64,000 nucleotides of DNA from the NCBI GenBank assembly GCA_015680685.1, contig MNCI01003306.1:610070-674069 (forward strand). Reading direction: 5' to 3'. The stretch is from Gnetum montanum. Its lineage: Eukaryota > Streptophyta > Gnetopsida > Gnetales > Gnetaceae. Positions within the stretch are counted from its first letter, which is position 1; the number at the start of each line of letters is the position of its first letter. The notes beneath the pieces were generated by a model. That model saw only the letters and a program-made list of their open reading frames with translations. It was not told where the DNA came from and did not search any database. Position numbers and translations under genes: made by a program. Below are positions 1-13,045 of this stretch, piece after piece.

Positions 1-583
1 TATGGGCTTAGTTTGTATGCTTAAGTGTGATTAAGACATATGATTAAAATATTAAAATTCTAAACCATTTAGTGTAAGTGCAGAAAATAAATTTAATCTA
101 GCCTTGGCATGAAGCATCTGGTTTGCACTTACTGGACACATCTTAAACATACATCAATGTTATTGGATTACCGAGTACCTACTAGGTGTACCAAATGATG
201 CATTGTTGGGATTACCAAATATTAATACATTTATGCTTAGAGCCAGTTATACTCATGCAACTTAGTGTGATGAATATAAAATAATTAACTAAATACTTGC
301 AAATTAAAAGAATAATTAAAGTAAATTACGATGAAAAAAATTCTAATGTTAAGTTAAGTGTTGTAATGAAGGAAAAGGATCTTGATCTTATTACCACCAT
401 GAAAATGTGTTCAGGTAGATAATCACTCAAATAAGACTATATAATTCACTAAAAGAGTTTCACTATGCTATGAATAATGATACCATAACTATAGTGGATG
501 TATGTATTTATATAGGCATTTATTATACTTGCATCAACGTTGATGCATTAACAAAGTAAACCCTATATCGACACACCCTATCA
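1..583 (-). repeat. Decayed LTR of the A-F retrotransposon group (minus orientation)
   Basis: The window opens inside this repeat. The stretch reading ttggattaccgagtacc, then aggtgtaccaaatgatg, matches the row of ggttaccaag motifs in the minus-oriented LTRs at 5772-6670 and 21767-22675. A reversed TATA (tatttatata) lies near 508-517, and the repeat seems to end at ctatca near 583. It is strongly diverged, and no partner LTR is visible because the other side is outside the window. Confidence 0.55.
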
Positions 584-1189
584 AAATCAAGAATTATTAG
601 GTATGATGAACAATAAAAATGTCTTTATATAATAGTTACAATATTGTAATTGTGACATCTAACAAATTATGGCACTATTTGGTCATACAATAGATAGATT
701 TTATTAGTTTGTTTTTTTTTTATTCCTTGCAACCATCAACAAATGTATAGAATGTGGATTAGAGTACATTTTTTGAGTTCTTATTTAACTACATTATATC
801 TAGATGCATTTATGATGGAAATAAAGATCAAGATGAATTTTTATTCATTGCACCACTTTGACTAAGATTAGATTTTCTATTTCTTGTAATTAATTTTCTT
901 CTTTATGTTATCTCTTTCCTTATCATAATATTTACATTCTATCACATGATAATTGGAAACTGAAATTGCTTACTTATAGTTACTAAGACCCTTTGGATCT
1001 ATTGAACAAGTTTCAAAACAAAACTTTTTACTTATGTCTACTCAGACTCCTTGGATCTATCAGAATAGTTTTACAATTCCTTTTAGGGAATTTGTTTTTA
1101 ATTTATAACTATAGTGTTTCCTAGTAGAATTAAAATTATAACCTGGAGTTATCAAGCTAAGACTTTTATCAATAAGCTAACACCTTATT
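584..1189. other. AT-rich stretch, no gene seen
   Basis: I see no coding potential or recognisable repeat here. It may be the inside of the old element whose LTR remnants lie on both sides, but no gag or ORF2 similarity could be made out. Confidence 0.4.
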
Positions 1190-1615
1190 ATTGATGATGA
1201 AATTAGTACAAGTCAATCTTGAGTATTAGACTCATGTTAGCTTAGTAATGCTAATAATTAGAAATATGGTATGGATAGCAGTGTGCTAGTTTGGTAACCT
1301 TAACAATTAGCCTAAACATCCAAGAGTATGACAATAAGTAAAGAAATAGATGCTCAATACTCTTAGGCTAATATAGGATTTACTTTCTACTATTAGCTAA
1401 TTAGATAATTAAATGTTATTTTCTTTTTTACCTAGAATTAAAGCATGGTCGATACATCATCAAAAATCATACACCTCAGCTAGGCTTTACTATGCAAATT
1501 ATATGACTACCCTAGGCCAAATAGTTAGCTCTAGTTCATCTACAAATTATGACATAGTCTACTATGATGCTTGTACATCATATGATTGGATGTTGGGCAT
1601 ATTCACCAATTATCA
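1190..1615 (+). repeat. Decayed LTR fragment of the A-F group (plus orientation)
   Basis: The order of short matches follows the 3' half of the element A LTR: aatagatgctcaatactcttaggcta, then catacacctcagctaggc, then a remnant of the terminal block ending in attatca near 1615. The upstream limit is uncertain. The 71-codon open frame at 1413-1628 falls inside this fragment and is not a gene. Confidence 0.5.
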
Positions 1616-1784
1616 ACCTCCTATTTAAAATATTTATGGCTAAGTCTTATTATCGTTGAAGTTGTAATTGTACTTTGCTAAAGTTTGATCTTTCTAACAT
1701 TTTTTATATCTTATGGTTATTCATAATATTTGCTAACTTGATATATCTTGAAAAGAATAGAAGTCTCATATGGATATAAACAAT

Positions 1785-2660
1785 GAAATGTTAGCTTAGT
1801 GGTACAAGTCTTGAGTTAGTAATCCTAAGTGATGAGCGGCAAGGTACCCCTACACTCAACCATATGAATACGAGCATGTACGCACGATCTGGTCGAACTC
1901 CGTAGATGGACTAGTTGTGGTATCTAGATAGTTACACGTTGATCATAGTTCGCTATCTTCCCACCTGGACTAGTATTTGCTTTGTCACGTATGGTTTAGT
2001 CTAGAATGAGGTGTATGATATGATTTCTAACACTAGGCTACTCCTAGAGACAATGGAAAATAATCCTGATTAAACTAATAAGCAATAGGGAATGAAGTCT
2101 CAGCTAGCCTAAGTGTGATGAGCATTCGTCCTTAATCATTCAAGCGCATCTTGGACCTCGTGTACTACTTCTGGGATTACCAAGCACACATTACTTGAGC
2201 ACTCCTAGATATGCTACTAGGTTACCAAGTAGTTACACTTCAATGTTCATGATTAAGTTGTGCGTGTCCAAGTATGTCACACTTGAATAAAGGTTCTGTA
2301 CAATTACAAGTATCACACTACGTGCATGCACTTGGGAAAATAGTTTAACTCCTACGGAAACAAACTACAGGAGCTTCGCTACAACTTGAATAAAAAGGTT
2401 CTTAAATGCGGTAGTTGCATGCATATTTATAGCAGAAAATGAACTCTATGTTGATGAGGCCACATCAACGTGTGGAAAGATGCATCGACAAGGTCACATT
2501 GACGTGGCCGTGTTGATGGGGCTTCATCGATGTGGCCCAATTGATGCTGTCCACTGGATTCTTCATCACTAAGTTACATGTTTAATTCTACGTAAGTTAT
2601 AAACTTCTATAAATCTTGGAGTGTATCTATGTTTCAATTATTTTGGGTTCCAATACCCCC
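1785..2660 (+). repeat. tRNA-headed SINE-like repeat, split by solo LTR 1
   Basis: The left part (about 1785-1829) has a tRNA-like A box, tagcttagtgg, followed by gtcttgagttagtaatcctaag, which has the layout of an anticodon arm. The sequence stops at a solo LTR (1830-2568) and resumes at 2574. The resumed part (gtaagttataaacttct, cttggagtgtatct, ttgggttccaatacc) matches the tail of the uninterrupted copy at 31981-32140. The pieces are therefore one SINE copy cut by an LTR insertion. Assignment to a named SINE family was not possible. Confidence 0.6.
1830..2568 (-). mobile_element. Solo LTR 1 (Ty3/gypsy, A-F group), minus orientation
   Basis: It begins TGATGAGCGG and ends CTTCATCA, and is flanked by the 5-base target duplication ctaag (1825-1829 and 2569-2573). 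The first 200 bases are the reverse complement of the element A LTR end. A reversed TATA (tatttatag) sits near 2425. The part beyond it, the promoter side of the LTR, differs from A to F: it holds repeated GTTGATG/CATCAAC motifs instead of GATATC palindromes. No internal region or second LTR is present, so the copy arose by recombination between the two LTRs of a full element. Confidence 0.9.
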
Positions 2661-3573
2661 ATATCTTTCACATTATGTTTCAATTATAAATCTTCTTCAG
2701 GTTTGTTAGGTAAATGAGCCATGTCTTTCACATTATGGTATAATTGATACCTCTTGTTGGCGTAAAATATCTACTTCAATTTTTCCCTTCCATATTTAAA
2801 TTTCAATGTTCTTTTGGACATTGGATTCTCTCTTTCAATCCATTATCAAAATCTATTTTTATGTCTTTATTTACCTTTCTTCTTGTCCCTACCATCTCAC
2901 TAGTGCTCTGCATAGGGTAGACCTAAATTGCATCTAATTACAATATGTTCAAGCAATGTACATGGCTTCTGTGTTTGTTAAAACTTAGCATGTTCATCAC
3001 TATGCAACTCACGATATGTAAGAACAATGTCAATTCAACACTTAATGTTGTTTTTGATTTTTCATCTTTCATAACTTGGCCAATTAGGTGAAAATAAAGG
3101 AGAGAAAAAATGCAACACATCTCAAGTGAAAGGATTTTTATTACATTAGTGAAACGATGGAACTATTATGTCATAGTAGTTCTAAAATTTAGTTCTTACT
3201 ACTATAATATAGAGTATGGGATGTGGTTGATGTTACAATGCAATTTTAGTAGGTGTGAGCTTTTGGTACTTGAAGTTATTGATACTTGTAGAAACTTATT
3301 TTTTAGACTTGGACACTTGTTGATTTAATGAGGGACTAGAATCTCTTCTAATTTGCAATGACTACCAAGTTTGAGGAGGCAAGTACTATGTATTACCTAG
3401 GCAAGCACTATGTATTATCTACCATGTTATTAAGACCATGTCTATGTTAGCTTGCAAGTTCAAGGAGACTAGTACTCTACATTGGTTACCAAGTTTGGGG
3501 ATTTGGTTAAGAGCTTCTTAACATGGAAACTTTGTGAATTATTTAAGTAATTAGATATTAGGATGTTGTAGAT

Positions 3574-3585
3574 TGGTACCAGAGC
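3574..3585 (+). other. Possible retroelement primer binding site (tRNA-iMet type)
   Basis: TGGTACCAGAGC complements the 3' end of plant initiator Met tRNA, the primer of many copia and gypsy elements. No LTR end could be recognised just upstream, so this may be a remnant of an element unrelated to A-F, or chance. Confidence 0.3.
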
Positions 3586-4789
3586 AAGATTAAATCAAGA
3601 TGAAATAAATTAGACCTAAGGCACATTAGCCAACCAAAATGGAATGATTTATACCCAAGGTCTCTAGTGATTGTATCAATTCTATAATAATTCTAATATT
3701 TAGTAGGAAGGCCTAGGTGTTTCATTGGGTTGGTAAATATATTATGGCAACCTAGGATATTCCATTAGCTTAATAATACATTTAGTAAATAATTTATGCA
3801 CAAGTCAAATCATTAGGTTGGTAATGTCTCTAATTAATTAATGGTCTAATTTGTACTAACTTTTGTATTTATAGCTTTAACCTTATCCTATTCGTATTTT
3901 ACTATAAGGAACAAAAGAGTTATGGTTATCTACTAAAGAAGTACTAATTATTTTCTAGTTGTGGATGGGCTCAAGATAAAATTTTGAAGTCGGACATTGT
4001 TGTAGATCGATCAAATGCACGTGGATTCTTCTCCAAATACATCATAGGCTAAACTTGTACTAATAAATAACTAACCTACAATAAATAAGGATTTATATTA
4101 TATTTTTGATAACATTTCTGTCATTAATATTTTTTTTTCAATAATCTTTTTTTTTTTTTTTTTGTATGTGTTCCATGTAGATAAGTCAGTTAGTGAAAAA
4201 ATTAGGAATTAGGATGATTTGATGCAGTGAAGGTATGAGAAGATTTAAAGGATTATTTTAATTATGTTCTATAAATATGATGTCATATTCAACTTCTTAT
4301 GAGCATTATGTAATCATATAAATGACATGTATCATTATAGTTTGAAACTAATTATTAATGTTTTGATGTAACTTTGATAGATAAATCCTATTTTTATTTA
4401 AAAAGCTATATTAATGAAATTTTATGTTGAAAGTATTTAAGTTGTGAAATGAACTTACGATTTCTCATGCCATAGTTGGTTTATTGAAAAACAATTGACT
4501 AAAAATTTGAAGTTATTGGGGTGTGACACCTCTCTTATAACATATGTATGATAACATTCTTTATGTATTAAAAACAATGACTTACACAAGTAAGCTTTGC
4601 AACTCATAATCTCGTCATCTTCAATGTTTATGACTGATTCACTACATGTATGATTAATAGACCTCTTATACTCTTGGCTAGAGGGGACCCCTATCACTAA
4701 GGAAAAACTTTAGTATAATTCAAGCAAAAGTAATGATACCTCAAGCACAACTTAAAATGAGATGTTAGAACCTCAAACAATGATTATAA

Positions 4790-4935
4790 GTACACATGAA
4801 GGCATATAGTGAACATGATATTTTAAAATAATTATATAAGAATATAATGATATTTCAAGTATGACTTGAACTAATAGCCTTTTGTCTAAAAAGACAATGA
4901 GTGAAGTACTTAAGCCACTTCTCACTAGAGGGGTA
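4790..4935 (-). repeat. SINE-like repeat with tRNA-like boxes
   Basis: Read on the minus strand, it starts gagaagtggctt (A-box-like), then aggctattagttcaagtc (B-box-like), then a tail with ttctta...ttttaaaatatcatgttcactata. The tail closely matches the minus-strand copy at 37765-37915. It is diverged and not a functional tRNA gene. Confidence 0.5.
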
Positions 4936-5771
4936 TCAAACATTAAAAAAATATTAATATCAAAAAATAATTCAAAGTACATTACACAATAAATCATTGA
5001 GTAAAAAACACCAAAAACAACATTAACATAGAAAGAAAAAAACTTTCCAATTTTAGAAATGTCTACTTAGCTGTAAAACCTTAAAATTGATGTTTTGAGA
5101 AAAATTGATTATTAGTAAGGAGCATGGTTTCACTCCTAACAATATTTACATCACTTCAAAGATTTGTGCTTGAACATAAAATAGCAAAATTATTTGAGGT
5201 AGAAATAAAGAGCTTTGATGAAATACCAACTTTTTGTAAGAAATGAAGATCTAATAGAAAATGATGGCATATATTTTCCATCATGATTGACCTTATGCTA
5301 AGAGCCTTTGCCATTTTCTATAGGTAACTTGTTGATAAAAGTTATAATATTTGAATGGATATTATTCTTCTCACATAAAGAAAAATTTCCCTTACAATCT
5401 GTTTGTTCAAATCAATTAATACTTTTTGTACTAAAAGTAAAAGTATTCACAGAAACTTCTATCTTCTTTGGTTTCTTTATTGTCATTTGATCATTTTTAT
5501 TATTTAAATTAACTTGATTTTTTGTATCTTTAGTTTTGTATTATTGTTTTTATCCTCAATTTTAACATAATTTTTTCTTTTTCTCAACATCTTTTTTCTC
5601 AAGCAAAAAAGAACAAACATTAAAAAAATATCCTTTACAATGATAAATTATAAGAATTAGAAATAGTATAATTGGTTCAATGTACATCTTTCCACCTACT
5701 TGCAATACTAATTCCTTTTTATGGTTAAGAAGATTGATTTAAAAAAAATATCTACAAGAACCAAATGGTAT

Positions 5772-6670
5772 TAATGAGCAGTGGAGTATCCAACACCCAA
5801 TGATACAAGATACGAGTGTTCACACGTAGCCTGGTCGAATTCCATGGAAAAGGTAATGTAATTATGCTAGTAATTGGTTTAAGTTTGTGATCGTTGCCTT
5901 CCCACATGAGCTAGTGAAATCAATGCATATGGTTTAACTCACGATGAGGGTATGATGTGTTGATGTTCTAGGGCCATATTACTTCTAGTAAACATAAAGT
6001 AAATGGAATGGTTCCTAAATTTAAGTAAAAGTAAACTAGCCTATGCAATGAGCATTTAGTCTTGACCCTCTATTCACACCTTGGACTTCATGCAACTACT
6101 ACTGGGGTTACCAAGTACCTCACTACTAGGCGTACCAAGTGATAGTACTACTAGGTTACCAAGCAGCTACACTTAGGTGCTCAAGATCAGTTTTAGTCAT
6201 TCCACATAATAATAGTAATGAAAATTGCATAGAAAGTAAATCAGTAACTAGAGAAAATAGTAAACATTAAGCTAAGTCAAAGCAGGAAAATTATTCTAAG
6301 TGTAAATAGTAAAAAACTAACTAATGTTGCAATGATGCAAAGTAATCTTGATCTTTATTTCTATGTGTGAAACATGTCTAAGTAAATTCCACTCAAATAA
6401 AGACTTCGTTCAATTACTAAACATCACACAACAAGCATACACTCCTAAGTGCTAAGTACTAAACTCAAGAAAACAAACTAATGGAATTTCACTAAGTGTG
6501 AAATGAAACTGTATGTGGACTGTGTGCCTAAGTGTCGTATTTGTAGGCCTACACACATCTACGATATCAAATATCTGACATCGTAGCATGTGCTCGATAT
6601 TGAGTACATGATATCACAACTCCAATATTGGATACCTAATATCATAGCCAATCAAAAGTTGGATTTATAA
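5772..6670 (-). repeat. Element E, 3' LTR (minus orientation)
   Basis: It starts TAATGAG on the plus strand (the reversed LTR end, normally TGATGAG) and ends ggatttataa. It is colinear with 21767-22675, including the ggttaccaag cluster near 6110-6170, a reversed AATAAAG-like signal region and atatc-rich motifs (6560-6650) on the promoter side. A polypurine tract adjoins it at 6671, which makes this the downstream LTR. Confidence 0.85.
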
Positions 6671-6682
6671 TACCCCCATGAC
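6671..6682 (-). other. Element E polypurine tract
   Basis: On the minus strand it reads GTCATGGGGGTA and directly abuts the 3' LTR. It matches the tracts before the 3' LTRs of A (30696-30705), B (46905-46913) and C (61602-61611). This is the plus-strand priming site of reverse transcription. Confidence 0.8.
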
Positions 6683-7598
6683 TAACTGAAAACTCATCCT
6701 CGAGTTAAATAAAATGACGATAGAGTTCTTTACAAAATTGGGAGGTACATTCACATGACACTTACCAGTATATACATGACTCTCTAATGTCATAATAAAG
6801 TTTACAAAAATGATACAAATCATGATAACTTTACAAAACAAAAAACAAAATTTGGTGAAGTTGGATGTAGCCTTATATGGTTCCAGGTCGTGGTGGCTCT
6901 TCCATCAGTTACTTCCCCTTATCCTCAGGCTTCTAAAATTTGTATCAATTCAGGAGTGCCTAAATTTTTTCTTCTTCCATTCTAGGATCGTAAACTATCC
7001 ATGCTGATGAACCAATGTTTGATGGAATCGGCATGTCCCATGGGCATAATAACTATGGAAACATTTGATTTGCTTTAACATACCAAGCTGTGAATTGTGT
7101 TCTCTCCTCCTCAAATGCTTTGGCCTTCTCTTGGAGTTCATGATAATCTAATAATCTTCTAGCCAAGTTTGTTGCTACATCTTTTTGCCCTTAGTAGCCA
7201 ACCTTCACTGCTTCCAATTAAAAGTTTTCCACTTAGACTTTCTACAAGGCATCTTTATTCGCAAACTCTTTTTTATATAAGACATATGTGACCACTACTT
7301 ACTATTCTAGCTCATGTTTGGGCCTCCCTACTATTAATGTGGCCAAGTTAGCATAACAAAGTTTAGCCAACCCCATGTACTCTTTCAGGTCCTCAATATG
7401 TAGGTCTTTGATTTTCACTTCCACTTAGTGGACAAAAGCATAACTATCCAGGATGGGTTGTCAGTCAAGATTTTGTGCTAAAATTGAACAGATTTTGGCC
7501 TTTCCCATCTATATTTCTTTCTTGTTGATTTGTTTATACATGTCCACCTGGTCATGAAAGTGTTCCTTGAGCCTCTCATGTTTCCTTGTCTCGTTTTT

Positions 7599-7608
7599 CC
7601 ACATGCTA
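7599..7608. repeat. LINE target-site duplication, left copy
   Basis: CCACATGCTA sits immediately before the LINE A tail and is identical to 14067-14076. Confidence 0.9.
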
Positions 7609-7639
7609 ATTTTTTTTTCGAGAAAGTGGTCAGGATTAT

Positions 7640-8000
7640 ATTAAAAAGACTCAAAGTATGTTACAAAAGATTACAAGTGATTACAAGCAGTGGGCCATAA
7701 GGAATGGCCCCACCAAGAGGGGATGACCCCCAAACCACAAAAACTACTATCAAGACGGTCAAAACAGAAAACGGCAGATACAGTAGGGGGGGCGCCCCCC
7801 GGTCAGGGGGGCACCACCCTAGGAAACCAAGGGGTGCGCCCCCTAGGAAAGCAGGAGGGGGGACACCCCCCACACAAAGCCACCCAGCAAAATGAGGAGG
7901 GGGAGGCAACCCCCCAACCACTCAAAACCCGCAAAGCTGACCAGGGGGGTGGAACCACCCAGCAAAGGACCACCCATTATAGGTTTGTCGGCAGGCGTAG
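7640..8000 (-). other. LINE 3' end: GC-rich block with G/C runs
   Basis: Runs of five to seven G or C alternate (7787-7965), including a self-complementary ggggggcgcccccc at about 7789-7802 and repeated ggggtgcgcccccta-type units. Such a region could fold in RNA or DNA. The open frames on both strands here are products of base composition and show no family similarity. The end motif just inside the A tail (tcgagaaagtggtcaggatt on the plus strand) resembles 3' ends of plant LINEs as I know them. Confidence 0.6.
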
Positions 8001-9431
8001 TTGGGGCGCTCCAGCTCATGGAGAATATCCAGAGTGTTCCGATGATCTTCAGTGTCCACGAAACTAGCCGCCTGCTAGATGCCTTGCATGACTAACTCCC
8101 GTCTACCCCTATCCTCCTGTGAAGCTCCCTCATCTGGGTGGTATCGTGTCGAGGTTCGGTGGATGTGTCGTCTGAGCTCCGTCCAAGAGCTCTCACAGTT
8201 GATGCCAAGAATAAGGTATGGGCATCGCCCCTCCTATAGCCATTGTTGGGCATTATGCCCATGGGCTCGATCAAGCTATCTCTGCCGCTAGTCCTCCTCC
8301 TCCTGGAGCTGCTCCTACTCCGTCCACTCCACCTGCTCATGCCGTCTCTGGGCCTCCTCTTCCTAAGTTAGCTCTTCCAGAACCTGGGCCCTGATTTCGT
8401 TAATGAGGCGGGCCCTGGTAGCCTCAGCCATGAGCTCCTGCTGTCTAACCCGTTCCTACTCGTGCTCAGTGACCTAGGCTTCAATGTCGGCCCTGGCCTA
8501 CGTAAGGGCTTCGTTCCATTTGGCCTCCCACTCTTCCTATATTTCGTCCACCACCCTTTGTGTGGCCTATTGAAGCTCCTCATTTTAGTTCTTCTGGCCA
8601 GACGTCTCCAGTGGGGAGAAATCAAACTATCAGGGACTTCGGGGGAGCACCTCTGCCGTGGGGTCCTCTGCCCCTGCGGAACAGAGGAACCCCAACAGGG
8701 CCAATCACCCCCCCTCCCCTCGCCTAAGCATCGCCTTAGCCTATGACCTAGTTGAGGGAGAGCACTCCGAGGAAACCCCCCATAGGGGGGCAGAGGACAA
8801 GGGGGGCAACCCCCCCTCCGCCACCCGCCAGAGCGCCAGAATCAGAATAGAGTGGCGGCCGCGACGCTTGAGCTTGAGGGTCTTCTTAAATAAGCGAGGG
8901 AGGTTGACCTGGCTACCCAACCTGAGACAACGTAGGAAGGCCCTGCAACTTGGAGGTGTTGCCAGACTGGACGAAGAAACAGTCAACCAAATCTACTCCC
9001 CGGGCCCATAGGCACGGCAGGGAAGATCTGGGCACTTGTCGGCTTCTAGTTTGGGGAACGGGTCCATCAAAGAACATTTTCGCGTCTTGGAGGCCGTAGG
9101 TGGAGGGCAAAATGATCTCTCCAGCGATCGGGGCCCCCAGACAGCTGGCAATCGAAGATTCTGTAATCCAGATTTTGCACCCGCTGAAGAAGGTACGGTT
9201 GTTGACCCATTTGGAGAAAAATGCGTCATCTGCTAGATCTAGATCCCCGACCAGCTACTGCAAAGGGTCAGACCAGCCACACTGGGCCACCATCTACCAA
9301 AGTGCCTCGTCCACCTGGAACGTGGTGCAGTCCTGCTCGAAAGTGGGCGTGACTCCCATCGTCACCTCGATTTCCTTCCACGCAGCAAGAGCTTGAGAGA
9401 CCAGCCGCTGCAAAGGGGGACGCTGCTACTA

Positions 9432-12116
9432 TCAGAAAACTACGTTATTTCGTGCCTTCCATGCTACCCATAAAAGTAGTGTGGCTTGGGAGTCACCCGT
9501 GAGGTGCCTCGGGGGGCATTGCCGCCACGTGCCACATGGCGCGCATGCAAGGGCACTTAGCTGCGAAGTGCTGCACCGTTTCAGCAACAGCGCTGCATGT
9601 AGGACACGTATCACTACCTAGAATCCCACGCTGTCACAGCAGGGCCTGTACTGGTAGTGCATCATTCTGGAGAAGCCACAGGAAGATTTTTATATTTTCG
9701 GGCAACCGCCCCTGCTAGATCCGCAGCCAGCCGTCTAGCTGGGGGTACTTGGCCATCAGAAGGGCCCGTGGCTCAAGGCTCCCCCAGCCCATGATCTGCA
9801 TTGCACGCGCATGCCAACAAAGCCCTTGCCAAGGCCTCGAATCTTGCACCCCCGAATCCCATGACAGATATTTGGCATTCATGATGCAGATCCATGGGAT
9901 CAGTTCTCCATGAGGGTGCAAAAATCGAAGCAGTAAGCGTTGTTGTCCTATTATCAACTCATCCTTGAATGACGTGATACCCAAGCCACTCGCACTTCAA
10001 GGGGGCACCACCTGCTCCCAACGGACCAAATGGATTTTGCGCCCCCCCTTGCCCCCTCCCAAACGAAGCTACGAATCAGTGTGTTAACTGCAAAGATGAC
10101 CGCGTTTGGAGGGGTGGCCATGAAACGAATGACTACCATGAAGATTCCAACGGCCACCAGCACGCAACCTTTGCGGTTAAGAAATCTATTTGCCCAATGG
10201 CTCATTCTTCTTTCGATTTTTTCAAGAAGCGGGCCCCACGCCGTGGTCCGTCCCCATCTGAAGAGGGGGATGCCCAGATATGTGTCACTGTATGTTCTTG
10301 GCAGGATATTCAAGACTTGTATTGCCTGGTTTTTAACATGTTCATCCACATTAATGAAGTGGGCTGAGGATTTGGTTTAATTAATTTCTAGCCCCAATTT
10401 GGCCGTGAGGCGAGACAAAGCAACGTTGACACACCGTGCCTGCGGGACTGTCGCCCTACTGAGCAACATCGTATCATTCGCATAATGTTCAGTCCGACAC
10501 GCCATGCCGGCAATGTTTTAACCATCCACCCCCGAAGTGCTACAGTAGCGCTGCATTAAGTCCATGGCGATGATGAAGAGGAGGGGCGAGAGTGGGTCCC
10601 CTTGTCTCAGCCCTCGCCCAGGGGAGGAGAGGCCCCATAACCGTCCCCCCACATCAAAGGAGAAATTGGTCGAGGACTGCATGTGAATGCAAAGTTGAAT
10701 GAACTGAGGATCAAACCTCTTCCGTAACATAATGGATTGCAATGCCTCCCAGCTGAGCGTGTCATAAGCCTTAGCGATGTCAAGCTTGAGGCAAAGTCCG
10801 GGAAAGCCCGTATTTCGAAGCAAATGAATCACCTCCTGCAAGAGGAGGATCTGGTCTTGAATGGCCTGCCCTTGCATGAACCCCGCCTGGTTGATCCCCA
10901 CAAGCCTGGACATGAGTGGTACAAGCCTATTCACCAGTAGCTTAGAGAAGATCCTGATGAGTACATTGCATACCCCGATGGGGCGAAAGTTTTTCAGGCG
11001 GTGTGCGTCAGACTGCTTCGGAATGCACATAATGCAGGAGTAGTTGAGTTCCCTCTAAACCTGTCTCCTAGCCATCATAAGATTGAACGCATCTAGAATA
11101 TTAGGTCCCACAATATCTAGAAACGTTTTTAAAAACTCAAGGCTCCAGTCATCAAGACCAGGTGCTTTTCCACCTGGCATGCTGTTGATCGTGGCCATGA
11201 GCTCCTACTAAGAGAAAGGGGCCAATAGCCGAAAGTTGTCATGCTCGCTCAACACTCGCTGTACGGGAATTGAGATTGGCTTGGTGGGGCACTTGGCCTA
11301 GATCCCGCCCCAGTATTATGTCAGCTCATGCACAATTTGTTGTGGATCATCAGTAGTCTCTATGTCCTGGTTGCGGAGACAACATGGATGACAGCCCCCA
11401 CGTGTTTTGGCCATAGCAAAAAAGAATCTAGTCTGCCTGTCCCCCTCCCTAATCCATCGGATCCAAGAATGTTATCACCAGTATGTTTCCTCTTCCAGGT
11501 CAAGGGACTGAAGCTGACGTAGTGTGTGCTGCTCCTCCGTGTGCAAGTCCTCTCCTGCTTCCTACCAGGCCTAGATCTGGCCAAGCTGATCACGGAGCGT
11601 TCGCAGGCCTGTTTGAAAGGAGAAGTTTGCATCCACAAGGAGGGCCCTGATGGCCCACTTCAGCCAAAGCAAGGCATCCCTGAGAAAGTCCTGTGGGTCC
11701 CCCTGGCCAGGTCGGTAGTCTGCCCAGATCTCCTCCACCAGTGGCCTCAGCCACGGCTTGGCTAACCAAGCAGCTTTGAAATGAAATGGTCATGGGGCCC
11801 TGGGTTTATTCAGCCCAATCAAGCAGGTCAGCGAACGGTGATCAGAAGCCATCCTTTCCTGCCCCGACACACAAATGGAGGAATGGAGTAAGAGATCAGT
11901 GCTAACGCACACCCGATTAATCCGGGTGAGGACACGGTCCGGGCCCTTCCTTCGATTACTCCACGTGAAACGGTAGTTCTCGATGGGTAGATCCACCAGG
12001 GAAAAGGTTGCCAGAAAGGTCTGGAATTCTGGCATCCCCTGTAGAGGGGCAACCCCCCAGACTTCTCCCAAGGGTGGAGGCACTAGTTGAAGTTCCCCAC
12101 CACAAGCCACAATCAA
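9432..12116 (-). pseudogene. LINE ORF2: endonuclease, reverse transcriptase, zf-RVT (degenerate)
   Basis: This is a non-LTR retrotransposon polyprotein that nicks target DNA and copies its RNA there. The endonuclease end (12116-11790) has YRFTWSNRRKGPDRVLTRIN and ASDHRSL, the usual Ser-Asp-His motif. The reverse transcriptase (11030-10518) has LKNFRPIGVCN, INQAGFMQGQ, LKLDIAKAYDTLSWE and GLRQGDPLSPLLF in the expected order. After an in-frame stop near 10516 comes the catalytic box, which reads YAND (10484-10473) instead of YADD. A cysteine/histidine segment near 9640-9500 (CPTCSAVAETVQHFAAKCP) fits the zf-RVT domain. Several stops and frame changes separate the parts. Confidence 0.85.
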
Positions 12117-12749
12117 TGGTCGAGGACTAATGCCACCACCCGGGTCAATTCATGTAGCCGCTCCCCCCAACTCTAAGTGCCGTAAAAATTAGTCAGCCAG
12201 ATTCCTTGCGAAGGGAGATGGACAGTGATGGCCCACTGCGAAGCACCCAGGAGATTCATTGCGTAGCAGGCCAGAATGGCAAGTCCACCGGCTCGACCCA
12301 AGCAGGGGTGTGCGTGGGTGGTCCAGCCTTCCCATTAGAGGAAGTGCGACTCCGTTGCCTGTAGCTTGGTCTCCTAGAGATAAACAATGTCACAATCTTC
12401 ATCCCAGACAATTCTACATAGGGTATTTCTTTTGTACGGGGTAACCTGTCCCCTACAGTTCCAGCTGAACACCTTCATGTATGACTAGAGGTACGGCGTT
12501 GGTAGACCTCCCGCAGGGTCTATTGCTGCCCCAAGTCGATATCTCACTGGACCTGTTTGTTTCTGGATCTGGTCTCGATTGGTCGGCCTAGGTAGCCCTC
12601 GTCGGCCCACACCACTGGGCTACACCCGGCCTCCTCGGCAATGGGCTCCTGTGCCTAGCGCCGTTGGGTTTGGGTGCTCCCCCAAACCACGTTAACCCAT
12701 TCCCCCAACGGGGAAAGCATGGGTCCCGGCTCTGTAGCATTTGGCTAAG

Positions 12750-12995
12750 CTGTGGATGATCGGGGGGGCCGAGTGGGGGTGGGTCTTGATTGGGGAAAGT
12801 TCAGCACCGGGGGAAAGGGGGAGGGGGGGCGGGGGAGCATGGGAGTTATGGTCTATCTGGGNGAGTGGGGGGAGGCAAGGGGAGCTTTTGCTATTATGTG
12901 AGAGGGGCTTCGTGGGTGAGGGGAGCAAGGTAGAGGGGGGCGAGGATGGGGGGCATGGGGGGGCCTACTTCAGATGGGGGGGGTCAAACGAGGGG
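12750..12995 (+). other. G-rich tract inside the LINE (possible G-quadruplexes)
   Basis: Many runs of four to eight G lie close together on the plus strand, such as near 12814-12832, 12869-12880 and 12936-12985. On the LINE sense strand these are C runs encoding Pro-rich sequence between ORF1 and the endonuclease. One unknown base (12862) lies within. The tract is composition-biased and not an independent gene. Confidence 0.55.
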
Positions 12996-13045
12996 CGCAA
13001 GCGTCCTTTACGTCCCATGGTGACCCAGTTGCCCCCCTCGAACAA

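Larger units (their letters stand above)
2661..5766. other. AT-rich intergenic region with small repeat remnants
   Basis: No convincing gene was found; the open frames of 60-80 codons on both strands show no family features. The region contains an initiator-Met-type primer-binding-site-like motif (3574-3585), a T17-type homopolymer near 4147-4163 and a minus-strand SINE-like copy (4790-4935). Confidence 0.5.

Noticed and set aside
7661-9236. Many overlapping open frames of 60-130 codons on both strands
   Set aside because: They lie in the GC-rich 3' part of the LINE, where stop codons are rare by composition. None shows a family motif.
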